This document shows, piece by piece, positions 48,062 to 57,708 of a stretch of DNA of 64,000 nt. Numbering within the stretch: the stretch's first letter is position 1; each line of letters begins with the position of its first letter. The position numbers and the translations under genes are program-made. The notes beneath the pieces were generated by a model that was not told the DNA's origin, ran no database searches, and saw nothing but the letters and a program-made list of their open reading frames with translations. Source of the stretch: Oncomelania hupensis (taxonomy: Eukaryota; Mollusca; Gastropoda; Littorinimorpha; Pomatiopsidae); the NCBI GenBank assembly GCA_036898135.1, contig CM072517.1, positions 66,328,104 to 66,392,103 of the forward strand, read 5' to 3'.

Positions 48062-48149
<88 letters not shown>

Positions 48150-51100
48150 CAAACAAAATTTTAATATTGCATAACCAAGGAGGACAACTCGATCGTTTGA
48201 GCGTCAAACCAAAGCGCAATAATTTTTTATTCTACTAATCAAATTCTAATTCTTTAAATCAAAACGTTAATTTAATCTATTCACACACAAAGCCCACCAC
48301 CCACACAACATTTTTTAATGTAAAACCAATATAGCATGCCCTTGGAAAAAAAAGCAACTTTATACAAAGCAACTTTATACATAAGGATCGGTATGCAGTC
48401 AATTACATTACATTACATTACATTACATTACATGGTTATTGCTTTAGGTCCAGCGGACTTGTGTCAATTGCAGTCAATGGCTGGAGAGACAAACTAGAGG
48501 TCACCAGAATAAAGCTTTGATTAAAAACTCTCAAACGTACATATAGGCTGAACCCTACATTTAAAAAGGACTCTAAGGGGGCAGATGGGGAGGTAGGTGG
48601 GTCACAGACAATCGTCTTTGCTGTTGCCTCCGCGCTGGTCCGAATCAAAGTACAACTTTATTCTAATTACAAAACTAGTAATTCTATTCGTGAAAACAAA
48701 CCAGTCTTTCATTTCAAAACACAAATACACCCACCCACCCACCCACTCACACACACACACACGCATACACACAACTTCTATACACAGATGCACGCACCGC
48801 ATCAAACTTAGCCCAACAACTATAACTATTAAATACACATTATAAAAAATGCTTGCTGCGTTCCAAAATGTTTTTAAATTAAATTAATTCTAAAGTACAC
48901 TTTGTAATGTTATATTTCCTATCCTCCTATCTATCCTATCCCGTAACTCAAAGGTCGTGGGGGCACCACAGATGATCGTTTAACCAGCGTACTCCATCTT
49001 TCTCTGTTCTCAGCAACCCTCATGGTTTAGTTCAGTGTCAAGCCAGTCCATTCTCGAATGTTGTCCTCCCACCTCTTTTTCTGTCTCCCTCTTCTACTGC
49101 CTCCTTGCACCGTGCCTTGCATGATGGTTTTTTTGGCAAGGTCTGATGCTCTGGTGATGTGGCCATACCATCAGAGTCTCCGTTTCTTCACTAATGTGAG
49201 CATGTCATCGTGTTGTCCAATGGCTTGTAGTGGAGGACTGCACTGATAGCCTTGTCATACAGGCTTTTGATAACTTCAATAATTTTAGATCTGATGTTGT
49301 ACACTCTCATGGTTGCCCACAGAGCTGCATGCCAGACTCGGTCAAACGCTTTCTTGAAGCAAACAAACACACAATATAGATGTTGTTGGTGCTGTAGGTA
49401 TTTCTCGCAGATTATTCTGAGATTTAAAATCTGTTTAGTGGTACTTCGCCCTGCCCTAAATTCTGCTTGTTCTTCAGCAATGATTTGTTCAGCTTGGGGT
49501 TTCAACCTGTTGAGTATTATTTTCAGGAAGACTTTACAGGGGATGGCTGATGAGGCTGATGGTGCGGTAATTTTCACACTCCTGAAGGTTACCTTTTTTT
49601 GGGAAGAGTGATGACAAGCAACTGGGTCCATGGTGTAGGCCACCCCCAACTCTGCAAGATCTTGTTACAGATAATGGTGAGGGCGTCAATTATCGCGTTT
49701 CACCCCCCCCCCCTTCCCCTCCCGGCTTGCATCAATTTTGCGGGTATGTTGTCCACTCGCGCTGACTTCCCCTTCTTTAGTGATAGCACTACTGCCTCAA
49801 CTTCTTCTCGGAGAATTGGGAAGGTTTGTTCATCTTCTCTGTTGGTGACATGCTAGAACTGATGGGTCTCCTTTGGGTGTGTGGTTGTAAAGGTCAGAGT
49901 AGTACTCTGTCCATCTATCCAAGACTTCTTGTCCTTCTGTAAGGCATATGCCAGACTTGCATTGGATCGTGGAGACCTTCGGCTATTTAATATTTGTCAG
50001 CCACCTCACAGTCTGGTAGCTCTTCTTGCTGTTGTTCTTGTTCAGACTGTTCTCTAGTTCCTGACATTGCTCGTCTATCCATTTCTTCTTTGCTGTGCGC
50101 ATGCCTTTTCGGATATTATTGTTGATTTTTCGGTATGTATCAGCTCCCTGTGAGGTGTTCTTTTTCATCTCTCTTCGTTTATCACACAGGTCCAAAAGTT
50201 CAGGTGTGATCCACGGTTTCTTCTTTGGGCGGTGCTTGTCAAGGATCTCAGTGGCGGCATCTGTCACAGCTGAGTTGAAGGTGGTGGTCATGGTGTTGAC
50301 ATCTACTTCACCAGCTCCCAAAATGAGCAGTGGTGCAAATTACCCTCCAATTGTGGCTTGGGATATTTCTGCCACCTCCGGTCTTGCAGTTTGTCCAGGT
50401 CGAACTTCTGTCTGGTGCACTTTGCTGTGTTTACTCTCTTCAAGTGGAGCCGGAAGGACACCATCACGAGATGTCTGCTCCTGGAAAAGTGCGTGTCCTG
50501 CTAATGTTGATGCTTGATCTGAAGCGCAGCGTGTCTTGACCATGATGTCAATCGGGTTTTGATGCTCCCCGCTGGGACTGTGCCATGTCCATCGTCTGGA
50601 TTTTTTGTGGAGACCAAGCACCGCTGTTTGCCAGTATCAGATTGTTGTATCTGGCAAACTCCAAGAGTCTCAGACCTCTGTCATTTGTCTTGTTGTTGCA
50701 GTGGGGTACACCTGTGTCTCCTCAGTTGTGGTGCGCATCTTGCCCAACCCTGGCATTACAGTCGCCTTGCACTATGACAATGTCAGTCTTCGGCACTTGG
50801 TCAAGGACAGCCTGTAGATGTTCATAGAAATCCTCGACTTCGCTGTTGTCATAGTCTGATGTTGTGGCATAGACCAGGATGATCGTGATGTTGAAAGGGG
50901 CTGCCCTCAGACGGATGATAATGAGTCTACTGGAGACTGGGCGGCAACCCATGACAGTGGCTAGAATGTTTTTGTGGACCAAGAATCCAACGCTATGTTC
51001 GTGCCTGGCATCTCTACCGCTGAAATAAAGCTTGTGGCCTTTGTCGGTCGTTGTTTCACCTAGGCCTTTCCAGCGCAGTTCGCTGATGCAAAAGATGTTC

Positions 51101-54100
51101 CATCGATAGTGGTCCAGCTCGTGGGCAAGATGTTCTAATTTTCCCTCCGCAGTTAGGGTCCTGACATTCCAGGTTCCTATGACGATGTTGTCTCTCGTGC
51201 GGATCCTGCTAAGTTGTCCATCAGTAGCACACTTATCACCTCCTTCCTGGTGGCCAACGGAAGGCGCGGTCTTTGGTGACGACCAATCCGGTATGTAGTG
51301 AGTGGTTCTTTTTATCATATGTTGTGTCTTGGGCAAGAAAGACCTGGCAGGGCCCAATCCTCTCCAGGCTGTTGGCCACAGCCAAAATCCACGAGTACAG
51401 TGTGGCTCGCCTTGGCCCGAGCACGTGGTCGTTGAACCTGGCCAGTGACTTCTGTGTAGAAGACGTTAGCCCAGTGATGCCGTGCTGATATCACCCCTGT
51501 TAGTCGCCTCTTACGACACGCTGGGAAACGTTGGGTCTATTCTATTCAGTGCCCGAACCCACAGAGCATGTTATATTTGCTTTATTGAATAAAAAAAATA
51601 TGTTTAAAACAACATATTATTACCAAACAGTGATAAAATATAACGCTTTAGGGCAATATGCAGTACTAGTGCTTTGGAGGCAGTACCGTAGCTCGCGATA
51701 ATGACCTTGTTTTAAGGTACGTTACCGATCCGGTATGTAGGTTGCTGATGTACGTCACTGCAATGTGTGGTTGCAGGTCTGAAGTGACTGGCGTGCTGGA
51801 GGAGGCCAGGGCCAGGAACATGCGGGCCTACCTGCTGCACGAACTGGGCCGCTCTGACGAGGGCCTACAGGAGCTGGACAGAGTACTGGAGATGGAGGGC
51901 CAGGGCAGCAACCTGGTCACGTTGGCCAACAGAGCCGTCATCCTGTGGGAGATACAGCGTCGTAGCGAGGCTAGGGAACAGTTAAAACGCCTGCAGTCCC
52001 TCAAGAGTGAAGGTGACGGTTTTGGGTATTTGGTGGTGAGAGCTGAAACCGAGTTGGCCTTTACTCTCTCCCGTCTGGGCCCGCGATGTCATCCCCAAGC
52101 GATGGAAATGTTTCAGAAGGCGATCCCCAGAGCCAAAGAACCGGAAATATGGCTGTGGAAATTTGGCCTGGCTCTGACGTGGCAGCGAGTGTTGCGTGCA
52201 CATCCGGACTGTGCCTCCATCCACCCGCCTGCCAACATAGAACAACAGCAGCGTGATCTGTTGTCTTTGTTGTTGGAGATTGTAAATGACACTCTCTGCC
52301 GCAACCTGCAGGCCAAGGTGTACGCCGAGCTGGCCTTTCTTTTGTGGAAGGTGTGGCAAAACGACTGCTTGAGAAGGGAGTTCTTAGAACAGCTCCGTGA
52401 CCTGGATATCAAAGTCTGCAAGGACGCGTGTCGAAGAGCTCTGCACTGTGATGACCAAGACCATTCTGTGCTGGTCAAATGCGGCCGACAGTTTCGCTAC
52501 GCTAGACTGACCGACGAATCTCGTGAGCTGCTAGAAAAGGCTGTCTCCATGAGACCCTCCGCTACCGGCTACCATCATTTGGGCAACACCTACAAAGTTT
52601 TTGCCACGAAATACGTGTACAGGAACTCCCGCCAAGAGCCCGGATTCTATAAACGCCTGGAGAGTGAGAAGATGTGTGGGTCTGGCTCTGCGAGAGGTTA
52701 CGGATACCAAAATCTGGAGCGCGATATTGGCAACATGTCGCTCGGCAGTGGTGGCGGCAGCAGTGGGAACAGAGGCCGGGACATGCAGTGGCCAGGTGCT
52801 TCTGGAAGCGGATCACGCCATCAGGCTGGGGGACATGGGTCGAGGTTCCACGACGCACCAACCTCTCCCCAGGCCGGCTCTTCAGACCTCACTGTGGATG
52901 GCTGTTCCTTGAGCTTGGACAGCGACACCCGCAAGATGCAGAGATTGCACAAGTCACCTCCAATCCAAGGCGTCACCCACTTCTCCAGGGACGGCGACTT
53001 CGTGTTGGAGACGATGCACTGCTATGAAATCTCTCTGGACATCAACAAGAGAAACAGCAGAGTGAGGTACGACCTGGCGCTACTGCACAGTCATTTGGGA
53101 GAATACGAAACGGCTAAGACGTATCTGTTGAAGATGTTTAATGACAAACAGAGACAATACTTGTTCTCTTCCGATACAATTAGAGGCTATGAGCAGCTGG
53201 GGCTGATCAACAGAGAGCTCTCTCTGCAGGAGAAAGATCCCAAGAAGAAAGAGCGGCTGATGGAAGACAGCAAAGAATGTCTGTTCACTGCCCTGCGAAC
53301 AGCATCTAATCTTTTTGCCAAATCCCTAGGAAAGCGCGTTGGCCAGATCTGGCAGTCGTTTTCAGCCTTGTTGAGAGAGATTGAATCGTGCAACAAGGAT
53401 TCACTGAGAGTCCTTAGACGTGATCAGCTCGTGGAGAAGGCCGAGCTTTTACGTCTGATTTCAGAGAACGAGGAGTCTCTGTCCGTGCTGGATGAGGTGA
53501 AGCAGCTGTCGCCTCAGGATCAAGACGATCCACAAATTCTGGCATCCTGTATCAAAAACTTCGAAGCCCTAGGCCAGTACAATAAAGTGCTTATCCACTT
53601 GAACCTTCTGGAAGCAACAGGACAGAAGGTCGGTGAACTCCTGGGTAAAGATTATCGTCGCCAGATTCTACTCAAAGCCGCCAGAGAGGCTCTACTGCGA
53701 CCGGATTCCAACGAGGCCTGTAACATGTTTCGGGAAGCATTCAACAAAGCCTACTCTGAGGGCGAATCAGTCTCCAACAGTGATCACTTTGTTGAGTCCT
53801 CTAATGCTAGGCCTGTTAACAAGGATAAGGCCTGGAACGTGGCCATAATCCACGAAGAGGAATCTGCAGAGAAAGCGGACAATCTGGTCCACTTGCTGGG
53901 AACTCTCTGTGGTCTGAATGCAACGGCCTTGCACAAGTCAGTCAGACCTGGAGAGCCTGAATGGGAGTTCCAGAATGTGATGGAGCAGAGTCAGGTGGTG
54001 GCGGTGCTGTCAGAGACAGACGATCACAACGACAAGCAACTTGTGCACCTCATGGGACTGGCAGCGCTCAAACCGTCCACCGTTGTATTGCTTGGAGAAG

Positions 54101-54258
54101 GCGCCAACGTTCCGCCGATCTTAAAGGGCCATCGCTGCTTCCCGTGTCCTCCTCAGATTCTGGATGCCAGCCTGCTGCAGTCTCAATGCCTCCCTGAAAA
54201 CAGCGTGGACTTGGTGATGCAGCTGATGGACTTCTTGACTGACAGCGGTCAGCCTTGA
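40987..54258 (+). CDS. IFIT-like TPR protein with C-terminal TIR-like domain (two visible exons)
   Basis: Exon 40987-41173 joins in phase (TAC AG/G TCT) to exon 51777-54258, giving about 889 residues; the start codon was not found. The N-terminal part ([16 protein letters not shown], then [20 protein letters not shown]) and the TPR array resemble vertebrate IFIT proteins. It includes [36 protein letters not shown] and an IFIT-like [20 protein letters not shown] motif. A Gly/Ser-rich linker (about 52678-52910) splits the TPR array. The last ~140 residues (from [20 protein letters not shown], with the box-2-like [20 protein letters not shown] and [10 protein letters not shown]) look like a TIR-type fold. 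IFITs bind foreign RNA and TIR domains signal in immunity; by inference this is a cytosolic innate-immune protein. The TIR NADase glutamate position is not evident, which favours an adaptor role. The tiny-first-exon, one-large-exon layout echoes vertebrate IFIT genes. Confidence 0.8.
42107..42636. mobile_element. hAT-like non-autonomous element (530 bp)
   Basis: Termini are CAGGGATGTTG and CGACATCCCTG, the CAGGG...CCCTG form common in hAT transposons. CTAACA lies directly outside both ends (42101-42106 and 42637-42642). hAT duplications are usually 8 bp, so a 6-bp match leaves doubt. The interior is rich in inverted TTCGGC/GCCGAA motifs near both ends and has no transposase. Confidence 0.65.
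43890..44030. repeat. (GA)n arrays
   Basis: GA-rich runs at about 43880-43920 and 43976-44026. Confidence 0.9.
44637..46409 (-). pseudogene. L2-like reverse transcriptase with one in-frame stop
   Basis: From 46409 the frame encodes [20 protein letters not shown], then [20 protein letters not shown]. It meets a TGA at 45861-45863 (a position where relatives have a sense codon before PxCFKxxTIxPxPKK), and continues in the same frame to 44637. RT motifs are [31 protein letters not shown] and FSDDTT (the catalytic Asp pair is kept; Ser replaces the usual Ala). Apart from the stop and the MITE the frame is clean, so inactivation is recent. Confidence 0.85.
46434..47152. mobile_element. MITE-like element (719 bp) inserted in the L2-like LINE
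   Basis: TAAT flanks both ends (46430-46433 and 47153-47156), compatible with a TAA- or TAAT-type duplication. Terminal inverted repeats of about 38 bp read AGGGGTCTTTCGGAACGGGT at the left and match the right end with a few differences (GGGATCTTTCGAAAGCGGGT in complement), continuing into AAAGTGAAAGTGA. No transposase frame. Confidence 0.8.
47153..47624 (-). pseudogene. L2-like endonuclease domain fragment
   Basis: Encodes [20 protein letters not shown] and [20 protein letters not shown], then [13 protein letters not shown]: the GDFNH and SDH motifs of an APE-type endonuclease. The frame is then cut by the MITE at 47152. The N-terminal part of the domain is missing through 5' truncation. 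Confidence 0.85.
48020..48147. repeat. (GA)n microsatellite
   Basis: About 120 bp of GA dinucleotides with a short AGCAGAA break. Confidence 0.95.
48404..48468 (-). mobile_element. Short retroposon, 5'-truncated fragment with (ACATT)n tail
   Basis: Direct repeats TGCAGTCAAT lie at 48394-48403 and 48469-48478. The insert is a tail of six ACATT units joined to GCTTTAGGTCCAGCGGACTT, the complement of the family's conserved 3' block. 5' truncation plus TSD shows LINE-type mobilisation. Confidence 0.75.
48918..51567 (-). mobile_element. RTE-like LINE, full-length ends but internally deleted, 11-bp TSD
   Basis: Perfect repeats ATGTTATATTT lie at 48907-48917 and 51568-51578. On the minus strand it has a 5' UTR, an APE endonuclease ([20 protein letters not shown], then SELRWKGLG), a linker ([20 protein letters not shown]), the start of RT ([35 protein letters not shown]), then a jump of about 700 bp to the C-terminal end, and the TATCC-type tail. 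The RT catalytic FADD box is gone. Several frameshifts separate the open blocks. It shows what the 5' end of the family at 4718-6149 looks like. Confidence 0.88.
49191..51357 (-). pseudogene. RTE-like endonuclease/RT ORF, broken
   Basis: Blocks in three minus-strand frames: 51357-50722 (endonuclease, with [19 protein letters not shown] and [10 protein letters not shown]), about 50600-50520 ([17 protein letters not shown]), 50321-49983 (linker) and 49649-49191 (RT N-terminus). The endonuclease signatures WNVRTL and GDxNAR are kept. Frameshifts between blocks and the missing RT palm make it inactive. Confidence 0.8.
51777..54258 (+). CDS. IFIT-like TPR gene, main exon with TIR-like C-terminus
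   Basis: 827 codons are open from a GGTTGCAG acceptor (51776) to TGA at 54256-54258. The TPR-like helices fill about 51800-52650 and 52960-53760. The low-complexity Gly/Ser/Arg linker is at about 52678-52910. The TIR-like domain runs from about 53830 to 54245. GC content and codon usage differ visibly from the AT-rich repeats around it, as expected of a real exon. Reading upstream of 51777 would run into intron. Confidence 0.88.
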
Positions 54259-54945
54259 TGGACTTTCCTGATGGTTTCCTGAAAACAACTTTCCTAACTG
54301 ATGGATTCCTGAAAACAAATGTCATACCTGATGAATTCCTAACTACTGATAACTTCCTGGCTACAACTTTCACTAACTGATGGTTCTATTCTTGTTGGCC
54401 AGTTTACTGGTGGCGTTATTTTTTTAGATGGCTGTGGTGAATTATTTATTTTGGCTGACTGATGAATTGTTTTCTTTAGAGTGCCTGGTGGATTTTTTTA
54501 GGGTGCCTGGTATAGTGTAGTTTTGTGGGTTTTGCTGCCTGATGGATTGCTTATTTTTGTCGGCTGGTGGATTCTTTATTTCGGCTGGCGGGCGGAGCCA
54601 TGATGTTAACAACTGGTGGAGTCTTGAATTACCTTTGGGCTAACTGGTGGATTCGTGCTATTCACCTTCGCTGATTGGTGGATTATTTATGCTTCACAGT
54701 TGCTGACTGGCGAATTATTGATTTTCGCTGTTGCTGACTGGTAAATTATTGATTTTCGCTGTTGCTGACTGGTAAATTATTGATTTTCGCTGTAAAGACT
54801 GGCGAATTATTGATTTTCGCTGTTGCTGACTGGTGAATTATTACTTTTCCCCGTTGCTGACTGGCGGATTCTTGATTTTCATGCCTCTCTAAGTCGTCAT
54901 GCACTAATTGTGCTTAGTAGTAGGCCTGTACTATGTAGTCTATCA
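54259..54945. repeat. 3' UTR of IFIT-like gene with ~31-bp tandem repeats
   Basis: Just after the stop, TGATGGATTCCTGAAAACAA-type phrases recur. From about 54665 to 54885 some seven units of GCTGTTGCTGACTGGTAAAT TATTGATTTTC, period about 31 bp, follow each other. No AATAAA was seen before the retroposon that starts at 54946. Confidence 0.75.
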
Positions 54946-55648
54946 CCCCTTGGGGTCATGAGCAATCTTGCCACTGTAGATTGTTCAAACCTATAAAGGG
55001 AACAGTGAAAGCCACAGTTGAAAACCTGTCTTTCCTTTATAGGCAAGACGCTTCACTGCGGCAACAGTACCCCCGTTGGAGTGCCGGGGGTTTTCAGTAT
55101 AAATAGTATCCCCACTTTATGGAAATTTAGTGCTTTAAATTCCTACTGTCGCTGTCTTCCTCATTTACTCTTTCCTATTCTTGCTCTGTCCTTCACTCTG
55201 CTATACTATCTTCTTCTTCGCTAGATCAATGACCTACCTTTTTTCTTGAAAACTCTTCCTGGACAAGACTCCTTGTTTGTGTATGGGGTCTGTTGGATCA
55301 GCTTGGGAGTGTTGGACGCTTTCTGCCGGGTGGTCACTAGGGCTTCCTATGAATGTACTATTTAGCACTATAGGCATTTTATATGTATGTGTTTGGTTGA
55401 TGATTTATAATGATGTTTGTATTCTATTTTGTTTTTGTAACCGGGGTGTTCGCGTAGTTGAGGTCAACCCTCAGCCGTCCCCCGCGTGGGATGTCTTTAT
55501 TGTAAAGTGACTGGCCGGTGGAGGGCATTCAATTTTCCCACTGGGGTTGTTTCAGCAGATCTTTTATGCGGATCGGGGGTTGTCCGGTCCTGATTTGGCT
55601 CGGAAGAGTCCTCTGGACCTAAAGCAACAATAAATCAATCAATCAATC
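54946..55648 (+). mobile_element. Short retroposon, copy 3, with 123-bp 5' extension inside the TSD
   Basis: Perfect 13-bp repeats ATGTAGTCTATCA lie at 54933-54945 and 55649-55661. The family's usual 5' end (ACCCCCGTTGG) begins only at 55069, so 123 extra bases lie inside the duplication. The 3' tail is (AATC)n in place of (ATGTA)n and supplies AATAAA near 55629. It lies about 0.7 kb past the IFIT-like stop codon. Confidence 0.85.
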
Positions 55649-56059
55649 ATGTAGTCTATCATGTCATTTGTCATTATTTTACTCGCCATTGAGTAACTCA
55701 CCGTGTTATTGCATTATGGAGTTTTTATGTGTTGTATGGTAAAGTTTTGATTTGCGCCAAAAGTCCTATAATACAATATTTTAAATATGATAAGAATAAT
55801 TGTATTGTATTTTATTGGTTTCGTTTGGTTTGGTTTCCAGCTTTTCGTGTGTTTTTGTTGTTGTTGTTGTTTTAAATCTTTTCATTTGTGGCGGAATGGG
55901 AAGCAACTGATCACGCTTGGGAGAGATTGTCTCCCTTGAGACTACCCTTTAGTGGGTTAGTCTGGCCTTTGGTGGATCCTGCTGTACAGAATCCTTTGGT
56001 GTGGACCTTGGATTATGCAGGACAAGGCGACACGACATACGTATATGGTGGGAAGGCAC

Positions 56060-57075
56060 GGTGGCCTAATAGTAGAGCTTTGGCTTGCAGATCTGAAGGT
56101 CCCGGGTTCGAGCCGGGGCATTGTGTTGTGTCCTTGGGAAAGACACTTTACTCCCGTTTCCTACTCTTTCGGATGAGAGTATAAACCGACGTCTAGTCTG
56201 TGTCGCATACATTCCATCATAACGGACTTTAAAGATCCTGACGCTCATGTCCTACGGGTGAGTGCCGGTGACAAGAACACACCCAGCATGCACCTAGGTC
56301 CTTCTCCCCCATCCCTGGCTGCCCAGTATTGTGCTCAGTTGTCTGGAACGTTTACCCCCGTTGGGGTGCCGGGGGTTTCAGTATAAATAGTATCCCCACT
56401 TTCTAGAAATTTAGAGCTTTAAATTCCCACTGTCGCTGTCTTTCTCATTTGCTCTTTCTCATTCCTGCTCTGTTCTATCAATCTGCTATACTATCGTCTT
56501 CTTCGCTAGACCAGTCTCCTACCTTTTTTATTGAAAACTCTTCCGGGACAAGACTCCTTGTTTGTGTATGAGGTCTGTTGGATCAGCTTGGGAATATTGG
56601 ACGCTTTCTGCCAGGTGGTCACTAGGGCTTCCTATGATGTTAATATTTAGCAATGTAGGCATTTTATATGTATGTGTTTTGTTGATAATTTATAATGATG
56701 TTTGTATTCTATTTTGTTTTTGTAAACGGGGGTTCGATAAGTTGGGGTGAAGCCTCAGCCGTCCCCTGCGTGGGATGTCTTTATTGTAAAGTGACTGGCT
56801 GGTGGAGGGCATTCAGTTTTCCCACTAGGGTTGTTTCAGCAGATCTTTTATGCGATTGGGGGTTGTCCGGTCCTGATTTGGCTCGGAAGAGTCCGCTGGA
56901 CCTAAAGCAACAATTATGTAATGTAATGTCTGGAGCGTTATTACGATGCGCCCAAAGGCTGCAAGTAGGCGCCTCGGGCGGCTTGATCCTGTATCGGCCA
57001 GCGCCTTGAGTCGCAAAGTACGGTGAAATATGTGCGCTATACAAATCCTCAATAATAAAATAAAATTAAAATAAA
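56060..57075 (+). mobile_element. tRNA-derived SINE family B, split by retroposon copy 4
   Basis: The head reads GGTGGCCTAATAGTAGAGCTT with a GGGTTCGAGCCGG B box, then GTGTCCTTGGGAAAGACACTTTAC, TTTAAAGATCCTGACGCTCATG and GGGTGAGTGCCGG. After the inserted retroposon (56353-56927) it resumes with GCGTTATTACGATGCGCCCA, CTGTATCGGCCAGCGCCTTGAG and GCGCTATACAAATCC. The 3' end is A/T-rich (AATAAAATAAAATTAAAATA). Confidence 0.8.
56353..56927 (+). mobile_element. Short retroposon, copy 4 (575 bp), nested in SINE B
   Basis: Flanks are GTCTGGAACGTT (56341-56352) and GTCTGGAGCGTT (56928-56939), a 12-bp duplication with one change. It starts TACCCCCGTTGGGGTGCCGG, has the TATAAATAG box and ends (ATGTA)n. 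It is very close to copy 1. Confidence 0.88.
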
Positions 57076-57138
57076 TGTCTCCCCGCCTGATCCTTCCTCT
57101 TCTGCTTTTTGTGGTGAGCAGGACTACATTGTCGGTTG

Positions 57139-57708
57139 ACCCGTGTGGGTGCCTGGGGTTTCTGTATAAATATTATCCCCACTTTCTGGAAATGTATTGC
57201 TTTAAATTCCCACTGTTGCTGTCTTTCTCCTTTGTTCTTTCTCATTCCTATGCTGTTCTATCAATCTACTATACTATTTTCTTCGCTAGACCAATCACCT
57301 TCCTTTTTTCTTGAAAACTCTTCCAGGACAAAACTCATCATTTGTATGTGAGGTTTGTTGGATCAACTTGGGAATATTGGACGCTTTCTGCCAAATGGTT
57401 ATTATTATTTGGTACTGTAAGCATTTTATATGTATGTGTTTTGTTGATATTTTATAATGATGTTTGTATTCTATTTTGTTTTTGTAAACGGGGATTTGAT
57501 ACATTAGAGTATAGCCTCAGCGTCCTCTGCGTTGGATGCCTTTATTGTAAATTGACCGGCTGATGGAGTGCCTTCAGGGTTGTCACTAGGGTTGTTTCGG
57601 CAGGTCTTTTATGCGGATCAGGGGCGAGTTCTTTTTCAGCCCAGTTGTGGTCTTGATTTTGTGGTCCTGATTCGGCTCTTTGCAGTCCGCTGGACCCTGT
57701 AAGCAATG
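57139..57708 (+). mobile_element. Short retroposon, copy 5, diverged
   Basis: Starts ACCCGTGTGGGTGCCTGGGG and keeps TATAAATA, TTTGTATTCTATTTTGTTTTTGTAAACGGGG-type mid-block and CCGCTGGACC near the end. It shares the copy 2 subfamily insert (AGTTGTGGTCTTGATTTTGTGG). No clear target duplication; the tail is AATGAATAACC. Confidence 0.75.

Larger units (their letters stand above)
41174..51776. other. 10.6-kb intron of the IFIT-like gene
   Basis: Contains a decayed tandem block (41575-41900, repeating CAGCAxTTATxCTGxATTCAA), a hAT-like element (42107-42636), GA arrays (43280-43325, 43890-44030, 48020-48147), an L2-like LINE on the minus strand interrupted by a MITE (44236-47690), a retroposon fragment (48404-48468) and a full-length RTE-like LINE on the minus strand (48918-51567). 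Positions 42640-43890 show nothing recognised. Confidence 0.8.

Noticed and set aside
51742..51776. ATG-initiated start [12 protein letters not shown] for the long TPR frame
   Set aside because: These codons are intron sequence before a GGTTGCAG acceptor. The upstream exon at 40987-41173 joins in phase with IFIT-like sequence.
52562..53027. Minus and alternate-frame ORFs over the TPR exon
   Set aside because: They are shadows of the conserved plus-strand frame in GC-rich coding DNA.
33258..57563. ~62-77-codon frame (MCMRSVGSAWEYWTLSA...) in several retroposon copies
   Set aside because: Copies are simply alike in DNA. Copy 2 has an in-frame TAG and copies 3 and 5 diverge without a coding pattern. 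No domain is recognisable.
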